34,502 nt of DNA from Thermoleophilia bacterium (GTDB lineage Bacteria; Actinomycetota; Thermoleophilia; Gaiellales; Gaiellaceae): positions 1 to 34,502 of the forward strand of contig JAICZB010000001.1 in assembly GCA_025933895.1 (NCBI GenBank), in the 5' to 3' direction. The notes beneath the pieces are model-generated. The model made no database searches. It was not told the origin of the DNA and saw only the letters and a list, made by a program, of their open reading frames with translations. A program made the translations under genes and the position numbers. Of the stretch, positions 7,809 to 15,669 are shown in pieces (the first letter of the stretch is position 1; each line of letters starts with the position of its first letter).

Positions 7809-10718
7809 GTGAGAGAACGTCGCAACTACCTGATGCTCATGGGCGTGATCGCCGTCGCCCTCGTCGGCGCGGTGCTGCTCGCGGTTCCCGGCTCGCCGAT
7901 CTACAAGGCGCCGGTCAAGGGCCTCGACCTGCAGGGCGGACTCGAGGTGATCCTCCGCGCCACGCCGGAGAAGGGCCAGAGCCTCTCCCAGGCCGGCATG
8001 CAGACCGCGCAGAACATCATGGAGAACCGCGTCAACAAGATCGGCGTCGCCTCTCCGAACGTCGCGATCCAGGGTGGAAACGAGATCGTGATCCAACTCG
8101 CCGGTGTCCACGACCCGGCCAAGGCCGCAAAGATCGTCGGCACGACCGGCCAGCTGCAGATGTTCGACTTCGAGCCGAACCTCATGCCGCCGACGGTCAA
8201 CGCGGGTCATGCTGCGCCGCTTCCGTCGCTCTACAGCCTGCTGACCGCGGTCAAGAAGGAAGCGAGCAAGGGCTCTCCGGAGGCCTACTACCTCTTCAAG
8301 ACCGTCACGAAGAAGATCCCGGCCAAGGGCACGGGCAAGAAGGCCACGAAGGCGAAGACGAAGACCTTCCACTCGGTCGTGCAAGGCCCGGCCAAGAACC
8401 GCAAGCAGCTGCTGCTGCCCTACAAGGACGGGAAGCAGCCTGCGGACACGGTGATCCTGACGGTGCCGGCGAATCGCGAGCCCGTGTGGTGTTCCGGCGT
8501 GGCGAACTGCCCCGGCGCCGGCTCGAACGGAACCTCGCAGAGCAACAAGTACTGGTACCTCTTCAAGTACACGCCGAGGACGGTCACCAAGAGCGGCGAG
8601 GTCATCAACCCCAACGGGCCGCCGGAGCTGACCGGGAACGACCTCGTCGAGTCGGGCGTCCTGGCCGACGTCGACCAGAGCGGCCAGCCGATCGTGACGC
8701 TCCAGTTCACGCATCACGGCTCGCAGCAGTTCCAGAGGATCACGAAGCTCGAGTACGACCGCGGCCGGCAGGCCGCCGGCCCCGCCGGTCTGATCGGCAC
8801 CAACCCCGACCAGGCCACGATCAACCAGTACGCCGGGCACAACGCGATCGTCCTCGACGGCCAGCTCAGGGAGACGCCGTTCATCGACTGGACGCAGGGA
8901 TCGCTGCAGGACGGCATCGCCGGCAACGCGCAGATCACGGAGCCGAGCACGAAGGCGGCGAAGCAGACGGCGCTCGTGCTGCAGAGCGGCTCCCTTCCGT
9001 ACCAGTTCAAGCAGATCGCGCGCACCGAGGTCACGGCGACGCTCGGCAAGAGCTCGCTCCACCAGGCGATCTGGGCGGCAATCGCGGGCCTTGCGATCGT
9101 CGCGCTGTTCCTGCTCCTGCTCTACCGCTTCCTCGGCGTCGTCGCGGTCATCGGCCTCGCGATCTACGGCCTCCTCTACTACGCGGCGATCCTCCTCTTC
9201 AACGTCACGCTGACGCTGCCGGGATTCGCAGGCCTGATCCTCACGATCGGCGTCGCGGCCGACGCGAACGTCGTCGTCTTCGAACGCATCAAGGAAGAGG
9301 TGCGAGCCGGGCGATCGGTGCGCGCGGCGATCTCCGCGGGTTACGGCAAGGGCTTCCACACGATCCTCGACGCGAACGTCGTGACCGTCATCACGGCGAT
9401 GGTCATCTTCCTGATCGCCGTCGCGGACGTGAAGGGCTTCGCCCTGATGCTGCTGGTCGGCACCGTGATCTCGCTGATCACGGCCGTCGCCGCGACGCGC
9501 GCCTTGCTCGGCCTGCTCAGCGGCTTCCGCTGGTTCGACAACCCGCGCTTCATGGGCGCGCACGGACAGCAGACCGCCAAGTGGCTCCAGATCGACTTCA
9601 TGCGCCGCCGCTACCTGTGGTTCGGGATGTCGGCCGTCGTCATCGCCGCCGGAGTGATCGCGCTCGGGACGCGCGGGCTCAACCTGGGGATCGACTTCAA
9701 GGGCGGGACGACATTCACGTTCAAGACGCACCAGGCGTACTCGACCGGAGAGGTCCAGTCGTTCATGGGTCAGCACGGCCAGCGCGACGCCATCGTCCAG
9801 GCCCAGGGCTCGGCCCTGCACAGCAAGTTCACGAACTGGCAGGTCCGGACGAGGACGCTCTCGAGCAAGGAGCAGAACGATCTGAGCCAGGCGCTCAAGG
9901 CCAACCTCGGGATGTACGGGGGCGGGACGCAGAACGTCTCGGGGACGTTCGGCCACCAGATCGCGATCGACGCGATCTACGGGATCATCGTCTCGCTGCT
10001 CCTGATCAGCATCTACATCGCGATCAGGTTCGACTTCAAGTTCGCGATGCCGGTGATCCTCGCGATGCTGCACGACATAGCCGTGACCGTCGGCGTGTAC
10101 GCGCTCGTCGGGAAGGAGGTCTCGGTCGCGACGGTGGCCGCCGTCCTCACCGTTCTCGGCTACTCGATCTACGACACGATCATCATCTTCGACCGCATAC
10201 GCGAGAACATTCCGCTGATGCGGCGCTCGCCGTTCGCGACGATCGCCAACGTGTCGCTGTGGGAGACGATCAGGCGATCGCTCGCCACGACGTTCATCAC
10301 GCTCCTGCCGATCATCTGCCTCGAGATCCTCGGCGGCGCGACGCTCAAGGACTTCGCCTTCGCGCTGATCGTCGGTGTCACGTCGGGCGCCTACTCCTCG
10401 ATCTTCTTCGCGGCTCCGCTGCTCACGATCTGGAAGGAGCGCGAGCCGGACTATGCGCGGCGGAAGGCCCAGGTCGAGGGCGACGAAGGAACCGACCCGG
10501 ACGGCGGGACGCCGGCTCGTCGCAGGCCGTGGCTCCCGAAGGGCGGTCCGGTGGCCGATCCCGGCACGCTGGCACTGCAGGAGTCGGAGGCGGCGCTCGC
10601 CGCCGAGGCGACGCCCAGGCTGGTCGACGCGGTGACGCCCGAGCCGGCCACCGCCCAGGCGCGGCGCGAGAAGCGGCGCCAGCGGCGGCGCTCGAGGCCG
10701 CATGGCCGCGCGCGGTAG
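7809..10718 (+). CDS. secDF: fused protein translocase SecDF
   Basis: The product has 969 residues with SecD and SecF joined in one chain. It uses proton motive force to assist Sec export. The SecD half (about 1-590) has an N-terminal helix, GLDLQGGLEV, and a five-helix bundle with GVAADANVVVFERIKEE. The SecF half starts near residue 598 (MRRRYLWFGMSA), with GLNLGIDFKGGTTF and LGYSIYDTIIIFDRIREN. The extracytoplasmic SecD region carries a Lys- and Gly-rich stretch (about 160-250) that looks like a lineage-specific insertion. The C-terminal tail of about 90 residues ends very basic (RREKRRQRRRSRPHGRAR). GTG at 7809 has a GAAGGA ribosome site six bases upstream. The end overlaps the next gene by 17 bases. 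Confidence 0.96.
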   Translation: MRERRNYLMLMGVIAVALVGAVLLAVPGSPIYKAPVKGLDLQGGLEVILRATPEKGQSLSQAGMQTAQNIMENRVNKIGVASPNVAIQGGNEIVIQLAGVHDPAKAAKIVGTTGQLQMFDFEPNLMPPTVNAGHAAPLPSLYSLLTAVKKEASKGSPEAYYLFKTVTKKIPAKGTGKKATKAKTKTFHSVVQGPAKNRKQLLLPYKDGKQPADTVILTVPANREPVWCSGVANCPGAGSNGTSQSNKYWYLFKYTPRTVTKSGEVINPNGPPELTGNDLVESGVLADVDQSGQPIVTLQFTHHGSQQFQRITKLEYDRGRQAAGPAGLIGTNPDQATINQYAGHNAIVLDGQLRETPFIDWTQGSLQDGIAGNAQITEPSTKAAKQTALVLQSGSLPYQFKQIARTEVTATLGKSSLHQAIWAAIAGLAIVALFLLLLYRFLGVVAVIGLAIYGLLYYAAILLFNVTLTLPGFAGLILTIGVAADANVVVFERIKEEVRAGRSVRAAISAGYGKGFHTILDANVVTVITAMVIFLIAVADVKGFALMLLVGTVISLITAVAATRALLGLLSGFRWFDNPRFMGAHGQQTAKWLQIDFMRRRYLWFGMSAVVIAAGVIALGTRGLNLGIDFKGGTTFTFKTHQAYSTGEVQSFMGQHGQRDAIVQAQGSALHSKFTNWQVRTRTLSSKEQNDLSQALKANLGMYGGGTQNVSGTFGHQIAIDAIYGIIVSLLLISIYIAIRFDFKFAMPVILAMLHDIAVTVGVYALVGKEVSVATVAAVLTVLGYSIYDTIIIFDRIRENIPLMRRSPFATIANVSLWETIRRSLATTFITLLPIICLEILGGATLKDFAFALIVGVTSGAYSSIFFAAPLLTIWKEREPDYARRKAQVEGDEGTDPDGGTPARRRPWLPKGGPVADPGTLALQESEAALAAEATPRLVDAVTPEPATAQARREKRRQRRRSRPHGRAR

Positions 10719-10950
10719 CAGCCGCCTGCTCCTCGAAACCCTCGAGGAGCTGCTCGCCGAGCTGCCGAGCCGGGTGCGTGGCAGCCGCGAGCGCTTCTCC
10801 GAAGGCGCGCTCTCCGCGCTGCGCGGGATCGCGGACGAGCTGAACCTCGTGACGCGCGACGAGCTCGACGAGCTCGAGCTCCGCGTCGCCCAGCTCGAGC
10901 ACCGCCTGCGGCTCCTCGAAGGCCCGCACGACCTTCCTCCGGCGCCGTAA
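10702..10950 (+). CDS. small coiled-coil protein
   Basis: The 82-residue product is almost wholly helical. It has an amphipathic N-terminal part (LLLETLEELLAELPSRVRG) and a C-terminal heptad-like coil (DELDELELRVAQLEHRLRLLE). The segment LNLVTRDELDELELRVAQLE is reminiscent of UbiK/BMFP-type trimeric coiled-coil proteins, but this is only an impression and I assign no function. It overlaps the secDF end by 17 bases, so it is likely co-transcribed with the Sec genes and may be translated by coupling. It is convergent with the membrane protein gene that ends at 10954. Confidence 0.75.
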   Translation: MAARGSSRLLLETLEELLAELPSRVRGSRERFSEGALSALRGIADELNLVTRDELDELELRVAQLEHRLRLLEGPHDLPPAP

Positions 10951-10953
10951 GCC

Positions 10954-11409
10954 TCAGCGCCTGAAGCGGTTCACCGTCGCGGCGAGGAACGTCTCGGCGT
11001 CGTAGACGATGAAGCCACAGACCGCGGCGAGCGGCAGCTCGGCCAGTGCCGCCTCCGCGATCGCCTCCCACATCTCGCCGCCGCTCTGAGCGGTGACCAC
11101 GTCGAACCAGACATCGCAGAGGAGCATCGTCCCCGTCACGGCGGCCAGCGGGACGAGCCACTGCGAGCCGCGGAACGTCGCCCACGCCGTTGCCGCGAAC
11201 GAGGCGGTCAGCCCGACGTCGAAGCCGATCCAGGCGAGGTCGTAGTGGAACGTGACGTGCCGTGACGGCAGCGTGAGCGTCAGGTAGAGGATCCAGGGAA
11301 CGAGCCCGACCGCAACGAGCCCGAGCAGCAGCGTCATCCAGCGCGGCAGCGGGATCCGAACGCCTTCGTCCGGCTCCGGCTCCACGAGCGGCTCTCCCAG
11401 TCCCCTCAT
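10954..11409 (-). CDS. four-helix integral membrane protein, unknown function
   Basis: The product has 151 residues. After a short acidic N terminus (about 26 residues with VEPEPDEGVRIPLPRW) come four predicted transmembrane helices, among them LLLGLVAVGLVPWILYLTL, AWIGFDVGLTASFAATAWA and WLVPLAAVTGTMLLCDVWF. The conserved-looking motif DVWFDVVTA and the membrane-embedded Asp residues (WIGFDVG, LCDVWFD) suggest a defined family that I know only as 'membrane protein'. The ATG at 11409 is chosen because the frame upstream runs into the divergent gene; a GTG two codons earlier is possible. Only 22 bases separate it from the divergent DUF2156 gene, so the two promoters must overlap. Confidence 0.75.
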   Translation of the reverse strand: MRGLGEPLVEPEPDEGVRIPLPRWMTLLLGLVAVGLVPWILYLTLTLPSRHVTFHYDLAWIGFDVGLTASFAATAWATFRGSQWLVPLAAVTGTMLLCDVWFDVVTAQSGGEMWEAIAEAALAELPLAAVCGFIVYDAETFLAATVNRFRR

Positions 11410-11419
11410 GGTCACGTTG

Positions 11420-11425
11420 TACCCT
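11420..11425 (+). promoter_or_regulatory. putative -10 box of the DUF2156 gene (leaderless type)
   Basis: TACCCT ends six bases before the GTG at 11432 and nine before the ATG at 11435. It lies in the 22-base gap between two divergent genes, so the rest of any promoter must be inside the opposite gene. Confidence 0.4.
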
Positions 11426-11431
11426 CGGCGA

Positions 11432-13018
11432 GTGATGTCGAGGCTGCCCGGTGCCGAGAGACTGCTCGCCTGGGGCGCCGCGTCCGTCGGCACGATCGGG
11501 ATCGTCTCGGCGCTGACGCCGGAGATGGCCAACCGCCTCGAGTTCGTCCAGGGCGTCCTGCCTCCGGGCTGGCCGGAGGCCGCGCGCGTCCTCACCGTCG
11601 CCTTCGGGATCGCGCTGATCTGGCTCTCGCGCTCGCTCGCCAAGCGCCGGCGGCGCGCGTGGCAGCTCGCGGTCGGGGCCGTCGTCGCGTCCGCCGTCGC
11701 GCATCTCGCGAAGGGCCTCGACATCGAAGAGGCGACGATCTCGTTGCTCCTGCTCGTCTTCCTCGTCCGCTGGCGTCGCCGCTTCGACGTCCCGGGCGAC
11801 CCGGCGAGCGTGCGGCCGCTGCTCGGCCTCTGCACCGCCCTCGCGGGAATCGCGGCCGTCGCGGGCGGTGCGGAACTTCGCGGCATCGACTTCTCGCATC
11901 GCAGCGGCGACGCGCTCCTCGGACTCGGCCTCGCGCTCGGCTTCCTCGCGCTCTACTTCTGGCTGCGACCCTTCGGGCACGCGGTCGCGCAGACGGTGGG
12001 GGAGCGCCGGGTCGTGCGGGCCATCGTCGACTCCTACGGCAGCGACAGCCTCTCCTTCTTCGCCCTCCGGCGGGACAAGAGCTACCTCTTCTCGCCGTCG
12101 CGCCGTGCCTTTCTCGCGTACCGCGTCGTGGCCGGAACGGCCCTCGTCAGCGGCGATCCGGTCGGCGACGACGGGGAGATCGACGAGCTGCTCGCGGAGC
12201 TGCGGCGCATCGTCCGCGCGCACGGGTGGCGGCTCGCGGTGGTCGGCGTGTCCGGCGAGCACCTCGAGCGCTACCGCGGGCTGGGGCTCAAACCGGTGCC
12301 GATCGGGGAGGAGGCGGTGCTCCTACCGCAGGAGTTCTCGCTCGAGGGACGGGCGATCCGGAAGGTACGGCAGTCGGTCTCCCGGCTCCGCAAGGCCGGC
12401 TACTCGTTCCGAGTCGTCTCGGCCGACGAGGTCGCGCCCGCGAGCGAGACCGAGCTCGAGGACGTCTCGGCGGCGTGGCTCGGCGGGGAGACCGAGCGGG
12501 GCTTTTCGATGGCGATCGACGATCTCCACGTTCCAGGGACCGTGCTCGCCCTGGCCGAGGACCCGGCCGGACGGATCGGCGGCTTCCTCCATCTCGCACC
12601 CAGTCCCGCAGGCGGCGGGTGGTCGCTCAGCGCGATGCGCCGCCGCCCGGATGCGCCGAACGGCCTGACGGAGTTCCTCGTCGTCGAGACGCTCGCCTGG
12701 GCACGGGAGGGTGGTGCGAGCGAGCTGTCGCTCAACTTCTGCGCGCTGACGGACTTCCTCGCGCCGGATCGGGTGACGACGCCGGTGCGCCGGCTCGTGC
12801 GCCGGGTGCTCCTGCTCGCCGACAACATCTTCCAGCTCGAACGGCTCTACTCGTTCAACCGCAAGTTCTTCCCGGAATGGCGCCGCCGCTATATCTGTGT
12901 CGAGCGGCTCACGGACCTGCCCGCGGTCGGGCTCGCGTACCTCCACGCCGAGTCGCTGCTCGTCCCGCCCGGCCCGTGGACCCGGCGGCGCGAGGCACGT
13001 CGCCGCGCTGCCGCCTAG
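11432..13018 (+). CDS. DUF2156 / MprF C-terminal-like aminoacyl-lipid synthase candidate
   Basis: About 528 residues. The first 190 hold several hydrophobic helices (TIGIVSALTPEM, VLTVAFGIALIWLS, LAVGAVVASAVAHLA, LGLALGFLALYFWL), fewer than the full MprF flippase. The C-terminal 330 residues match the MprF soluble synthase fold: SLSFFALRRDKSYLFSP, AFLAYRVVAGTALVSGDPVG, VRQSVSRLRKAGYSF, the FSMA motif, LSLNFCAL, and RLYSFNRKFFPEWRRRY near the end. Family members transfer an amino acid from aminoacyl-tRNA to phosphatidylglycerol. The amino acid used here cannot be read from sequence. Start: GTG at 11432 directly followed by ATG at 11435, with a -10-like box just upstream. Confidence 0.85.
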   Translation: MMSRLPGAERLLAWGAASVGTIGIVSALTPEMANRLEFVQGVLPPGWPEAARVLTVAFGIALIWLSRSLAKRRRRAWQLAVGAVVASAVAHLAKGLDIEEATISLLLLVFLVRWRRRFDVPGDPASVRPLLGLCTALAGIAAVAGGAELRGIDFSHRSGDALLGLGLALGFLALYFWLRPFGHAVAQTVGERRVVRAIVDSYGSDSLSFFALRRDKSYLFSPSRRAFLAYRVVAGTALVSGDPVGDDGEIDELLAELRRIVRAHGWRLAVVGVSGEHLERYRGLGLKPVPIGEEAVLLPQEFSLEGRAIRKVRQSVSRLRKAGYSFRVVSADEVAPASETELEDVSAAWLGGETERGFSMAIDDLHVPGTVLALAEDPAGRIGGFLHLAPSPAGGGWSLSAMRRRPDAPNGLTEFLVVETLAWAREGGASELSLNFCALTDFLAPDRVTTPVRRLVRRVLLLADNIFQLERLYSFNRKFFPEWRRRYICVERLTDLPAVGLAYLHAESLLVPPGPWTRRREARRRAAA

Positions 13019-13038
13019 CTGCCGACACTCCCGCCGCG

Positions 13039-13044
13039 TAGCCT
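13039..13044 (+). promoter_or_regulatory. putative -10 box of the UbiB-family gene (leaderless type)
   Basis: TAGCCT ends seven bases before the GTG start at 13052. No Shine-Dalgarno sequence lies between them. It sits in the 33-base gap after the DUF2156 gene, which suggests an independent transcript start. Confidence 0.45.
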
Positions 13045-13051
13045 GTCGAGC

Positions 13052-14731
13052 GTGAGCACGACGAGGAGCATCGGGCGTCTGTCGGAGATCGCGCAGGTCA
13101 TGGTGCGCCACGGCTTCGGCTACTTCCTCGAGGCGCACAAGCTCAGCGACCTCATTCCGGGGCGCTCCGCGGAGGAGCGGCTCGCGAACGTCGCGGCCGA
13201 GCACGGCGCGTCCTCCGCCCGCGGCCAGCACCTGCGCGAAGTGCTCGACGAGCTGGGGCCGACGTTCGTCAAGTTCGGGCAGCTCCTCTCGACGAGGCCC
13301 GACGTCGTGCCGCCCGACATCATCGTCGAGCTGCGCGGCCTGCAGGACGACGTGCGGCCGTTCCCGTTCGAGCAGGCCGAGCGCGTGATCGAGGAGGAGC
13401 TGGGGAACACGCTCGAGCGCCTCTTCCTCGACTTCGAGCCGGCCCCCGTCGCGGCGGCGTCGATCGGCCAGGTGCACCGCGCGACGCTGCCGAACGGGCG
13501 CCGCGTCGCCGTCAAGGTGCAGCGGCCGGGCGCGCCGCGCAAGATCGAGGCCGACCTCGGGCTCCTCTACCAGGCCGCGAAGCTCGCGCGCGAGCGGATC
13601 CGGGCGTTCGACTTCGTCGACACGCGCCAGCTCGTGGACGAGTTCGCCCGCTCGATCCGGAAGGAGCTCGACTACCGGCAGGAGGCGCGCAACGCGCAGA
13701 ACTTCCACCGCAACTTCGCCGGCGACCCGCACGTCCGCGTCCCCAAGGTGTACTGGCAGTACACGCGCCCGCGCGTACTGACGCTGGAATGGATCGACGG
13801 CATCCAGCTCGCCGACGTCAACCTCGCGACGACGACGCTCGCGGAACGGCGCGAGCTCGCGTACCGGATCACCGAGACGTGGATGGCGATGATCTTCCGG
13901 CACGGCTTCTTCCACGGCGACCCGCACCCGGCGAACATCCTCGTGCCGCAGGAGGCGGGGACGATCGGGCTCGTCGACTTCGGTGCGGTCGGCACGCTCA
14001 CGGACGACGACATGTCGAGGCTGACCGGCCTCTTCATCGCGGCCGCGAACGAGGACATCGACCAGCTCCCGAGGCGGCTCGCCGACCTCGGCGTCCGCTA
14101 TCCGAAGGAGCGGGAAGGGGAGTTCCTCTCCGAGCTCCGCGAGCTGTACTTCCGCTACTACGGCGCGAGCCTCAGCGAGATCGACCCGATCCAGATCATC
14201 CGCGAGGGCTTCCAGCTCATCTATTCCATGAACCTGCACCTGCCGGCGCGCTTCCTCCTGCTCGACCGCGCACTCGCGACCCTCGGGTCGGTGGGCGCCG
14301 AGCTCTATCCGGACTTCAACGTCTTCGAGGTGGCGCGGCCGTATGCGCGCGACCTGATGCTCGAGCGGTTCAGGCCGGAGCGCGTCGCGCGGCGCGCCCG
14401 CCGGGAGGCGTTCCGGTACGCGCAGGTGCTCGCCGAGGCGCCGCACCAGTTCCACGACTTCATGGAGGAGATCCGCGACGGCCAGATCGAGGTCGGGTTC
14501 GTGCACAAGGGCCTCGACGACCTGCTCGCGAAGCTCGACACGCTGTTCAACCGGCTCGTGATCGCGCTCATCGTCGTCGGAGGGCTGATCGGCTCGAGCC
14601 TGATCGGGATCTTCGCGAAGGCCGGCCCGCACGTGCTCGGCGTGAACATCATCTCGATGGGGGGCTTCGCACTGTCGACGATCCTCGGGATCTGGCTGCT
14701 GTGGGGCGTGATCCGCTCCGGCCGGTTGTAG
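13052..14731 (+). CDS. UbiB/ABC1/AarF-family atypical protein kinase
   Basis: The protein has 559 residues. Family-specific features are LGPTFVKFGQ with the KxGQ motif (K74-Q77), the Ala-rich loop AAASIGQVH (134-142) in place of the kinase glycine loop, VAVKVQRPG with K155, HGDPHPANI (288-296) and LVDFGAVG (DFG at 309-311). Two C-terminal transmembrane helices (LVIALIVVGGLIGSSLIGIF and ISMGGFALSTILGIWLLWGV) anchor it. Bacterial members support quinone or isoprenoid lipid metabolism, and ATPase activity is better supported than protein kinase activity. I see no quinone gene nearby, so the lipid target is open. The GTG start is preceded by a TAGCCT box at seven bases. A composite repeat begins in its stop codon. 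Confidence 0.93.
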   Translation: MSTTRSIGRLSEIAQVMVRHGFGYFLEAHKLSDLIPGRSAEERLANVAAEHGASSARGQHLREVLDELGPTFVKFGQLLSTRPDVVPPDIIVELRGLQDDVRPFPFEQAERVIEEELGNTLERLFLDFEPAPVAAASIGQVHRATLPNGRRVAVKVQRPGAPRKIEADLGLLYQAAKLARERIRAFDFVDTRQLVDEFARSIRKELDYRQEARNAQNFHRNFAGDPHVRVPKVYWQYTRPRVLTLEWIDGIQLADVNLATTTLAERRELAYRITETWMAMIFRHGFFHGDPHPANILVPQEAGTIGLVDFGAVGTLTDDDMSRLTGLFIAAANEDIDQLPRRLADLGVRYPKEREGEFLSELRELYFRYYGASLSEIDPIQIIREGFQLIYSMNLHLPARFLLLDRALATLGSVGAELYPDFNVFEVARPYARDLMLERFRPERVARRARREAFRYAQVLAEAPHQFHDFMEEIRDGQIEVGFVHKGLDDLLAKLDTLFNRLVIALIVVGGLIGSSLIGIFAKAGPHVLGVNIISMGGFALSTILGIWLLWGVIRSGRL

Positions 14732-14917
14732 CTCGCGGGTGCTGCGCACCCGCTCGCTGGGACAACGGAATTGCGCCTCCGTGTTTTGGTTTCGATCCCG
14801 TGGGCGGATCGTGGTGTCGTGCGCTCGCCCGCGACCGAACAGAACGCTCGAACCCACGCAAACCCCAGGCAAGCCCTACTGCACGGAGCACACGCGAGGT
14901 CGCAATCTCGGGTGTGC
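14730..14917 (+). repeat. composite structured repeat, copy 1 (first half of the 295-base gap 14732-15026)
   Basis: The copy starts with a hairpin at 14730-14758 (8-bp core stem GCGGGTGC/GCACCCGC, plus an outer AGC/GCT pair across a 2x2 mismatch), followed by GGG. About 90 bases later comes AACCCACGCAA, then CCCCAGGCAA (box 2, 14851-14876), then CTACTGCACGGAG (box 3, about 14876-14888). A second hairpin follows at 14888-14917 (11-bp stem with one mismatch, GCACACGCGAG/CTCGGGTGTGC). The same modules recur in the same order, in inverse orientation, at 22053-21921. The gap holds no credible gene. Confidence 0.75.
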
Positions 14918-14931
14918 GCAGTTCGTTCATC

Positions 14932-14962
14932 TCCGGGCGAAGAGCGAAGAGCTTCGCCCGGA
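14932..14962 (+). terminator. strong hairpin between the UbiB-family gene and the response regulator
   Basis: A perfect 11-bp stem TCCGGGCGAAG/CTTCGCCCGGA has a 9-base loop. There is no clean T-tract (TCGTCACGCTTT follows), so it may be a factor-dependent or U-less terminator, or a structured element. It lies after the composite repeat and before the regulator promoter. Confidence 0.45.
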
Positions 14963-15013
14963 TCGTCACGCTTTAGCGCGAAAGGACATCTGGCGGAGCC
15001 GGGGCACTGCGCC

Positions 15014-15019
15014 TAGCCT
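15014..15019 (+). promoter_or_regulatory. putative -10 box of the response regulator (leaderless type)
   Basis: TAGCCT ends seven bases before the ATG at 15027. It is identical in hexamer and spacing to the box before the UbiB-family gene. Confidence 0.5.
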
Positions 15020-15026
15020 CGGTGGC

Positions 15027-15665
15027 ATGACCGCGCTCCTCCTCGCCGAGCCGGAAGCGACCGTTCGCGGGTTCCTCGAGCGCCAGCTCCGCAACGACGG
15101 CTTCGACGTCGTGTCGTGCGAGCGAGCGGAGCGGCTGCCGCGGGCGGCGGATCCCGACGTTCTCGTGCTCGGGGACGCCGAGGCGCTCGACCGCGGGGTG
15201 GTCCCCGACTGTCCCGTGATCGTGCTCGGCGGCGCCGACCCTGCCGCGCGGGTCCGCGCGCTCGCGCGCGCCGACGACTGCCTGGCGCGTCCGTTCGTCT
15301 ACGAGGAGTTGCTCGCGCGCATCCACGCGCTCCTGCGGCGCTGTCCGCCGCGGGTCGAGCTGCTCGAGATCGGCTCGCTGGAGATCGACCGCGCGGCGCG
15401 GCGCGTCACCGTGCTCGGCCAGGAGGTGGAGTTGTCGGGAAAGGAGTTCGCGTTGCTCGTGAAGCTCGCGTCCGCGCCCGACCGCGTCTTCACCCGCGAG
15501 CAGCTGCTGCGGGACGTGTGGGGCTTCCGCACGTACGTCCCGACCCGGACGCTCGAGTCGCACGCGTCCCGCGTCCGGCGCAAGCTCGCGACCGCGGGGC
15601 TGTCGGGCTGGGTCGTGAATGTCTGGGGCGTGGGCTACAAGCTGCGCCACGTTCCCGGCGCGTGA
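15027..15665 (+). CDS. OmpR/PhoB-type response regulator with degenerate receiver
   Basis: The protein has 212 residues: a receiver-like domain (1-105) and a winged-helix OmpR DNA-binding domain (about 112-208, with LSGKEFALLVKLASAPDRVF, TREQLLRDVWG, ESHASRVRRKL and WGVGYKL). The receiver keeps a plausible phospho-acceptor Asp (D50) but has lost the other conserved sites: the N-terminal acidic pair is E8-P9, the Thr/Ser after strand 4 is Gly (VIVLGG), and the invariant Lys is Arg (R88 in ARPF). It may therefore not follow normal phosphorylation control. No histidine kinase is adjacent. The ATG at 15027 is preceded by a TAGCCT box; longer frames upstream run through hairpins and are rejected. 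Confidence 0.88.
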   Translation: MTALLLAEPEATVRGFLERQLRNDGFDVVSCERAERLPRAADPDVLVLGDAEALDRGVVPDCPVIVLGGADPAARVRALARADDCLARPFVYEELLARIHALLRRCPPRVELLEIGSLEIDRAARRVTVLGQEVELSGKEFALLVKLASAPDRVFTREQLLRDVWGFRTYVPTRTLESHASRVRRKLATAGLSGWVVNVWGVGYKLRHVPGA

Positions 15666-15669
15666 GCCT

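Noticed and set aside
7527..10703. Open frame of 1058 codons on the minus strand opposite secDF
   Set aside because: Its translation is an Arg/Asp/Glu/His-rich string typical of the complement of a high-GC gene. The plus strand has clear SecD and SecF motifs.
12323..14872. Open frame of 849 codons on the minus strand opposite the DUF2156 and UbiB-family genes
   Set aside because: Same complement composition, no domain, and it crosses two real genes and the repeat region.
14790..15000. Possible tRNA or known riboswitch in the gap before the response regulator
   Set aside because: No cloverleaf, T-loop or CCA pattern, and no known riboswitch core was found; the structure is explained by the repeat hairpins.
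14739..15026. Upstream extension of the response regulator
   Set aside because: The extra 96 codons run through the repeat and hairpins and are not protein-like. The receiver domain begins at 15027 with a -10 box just before it.
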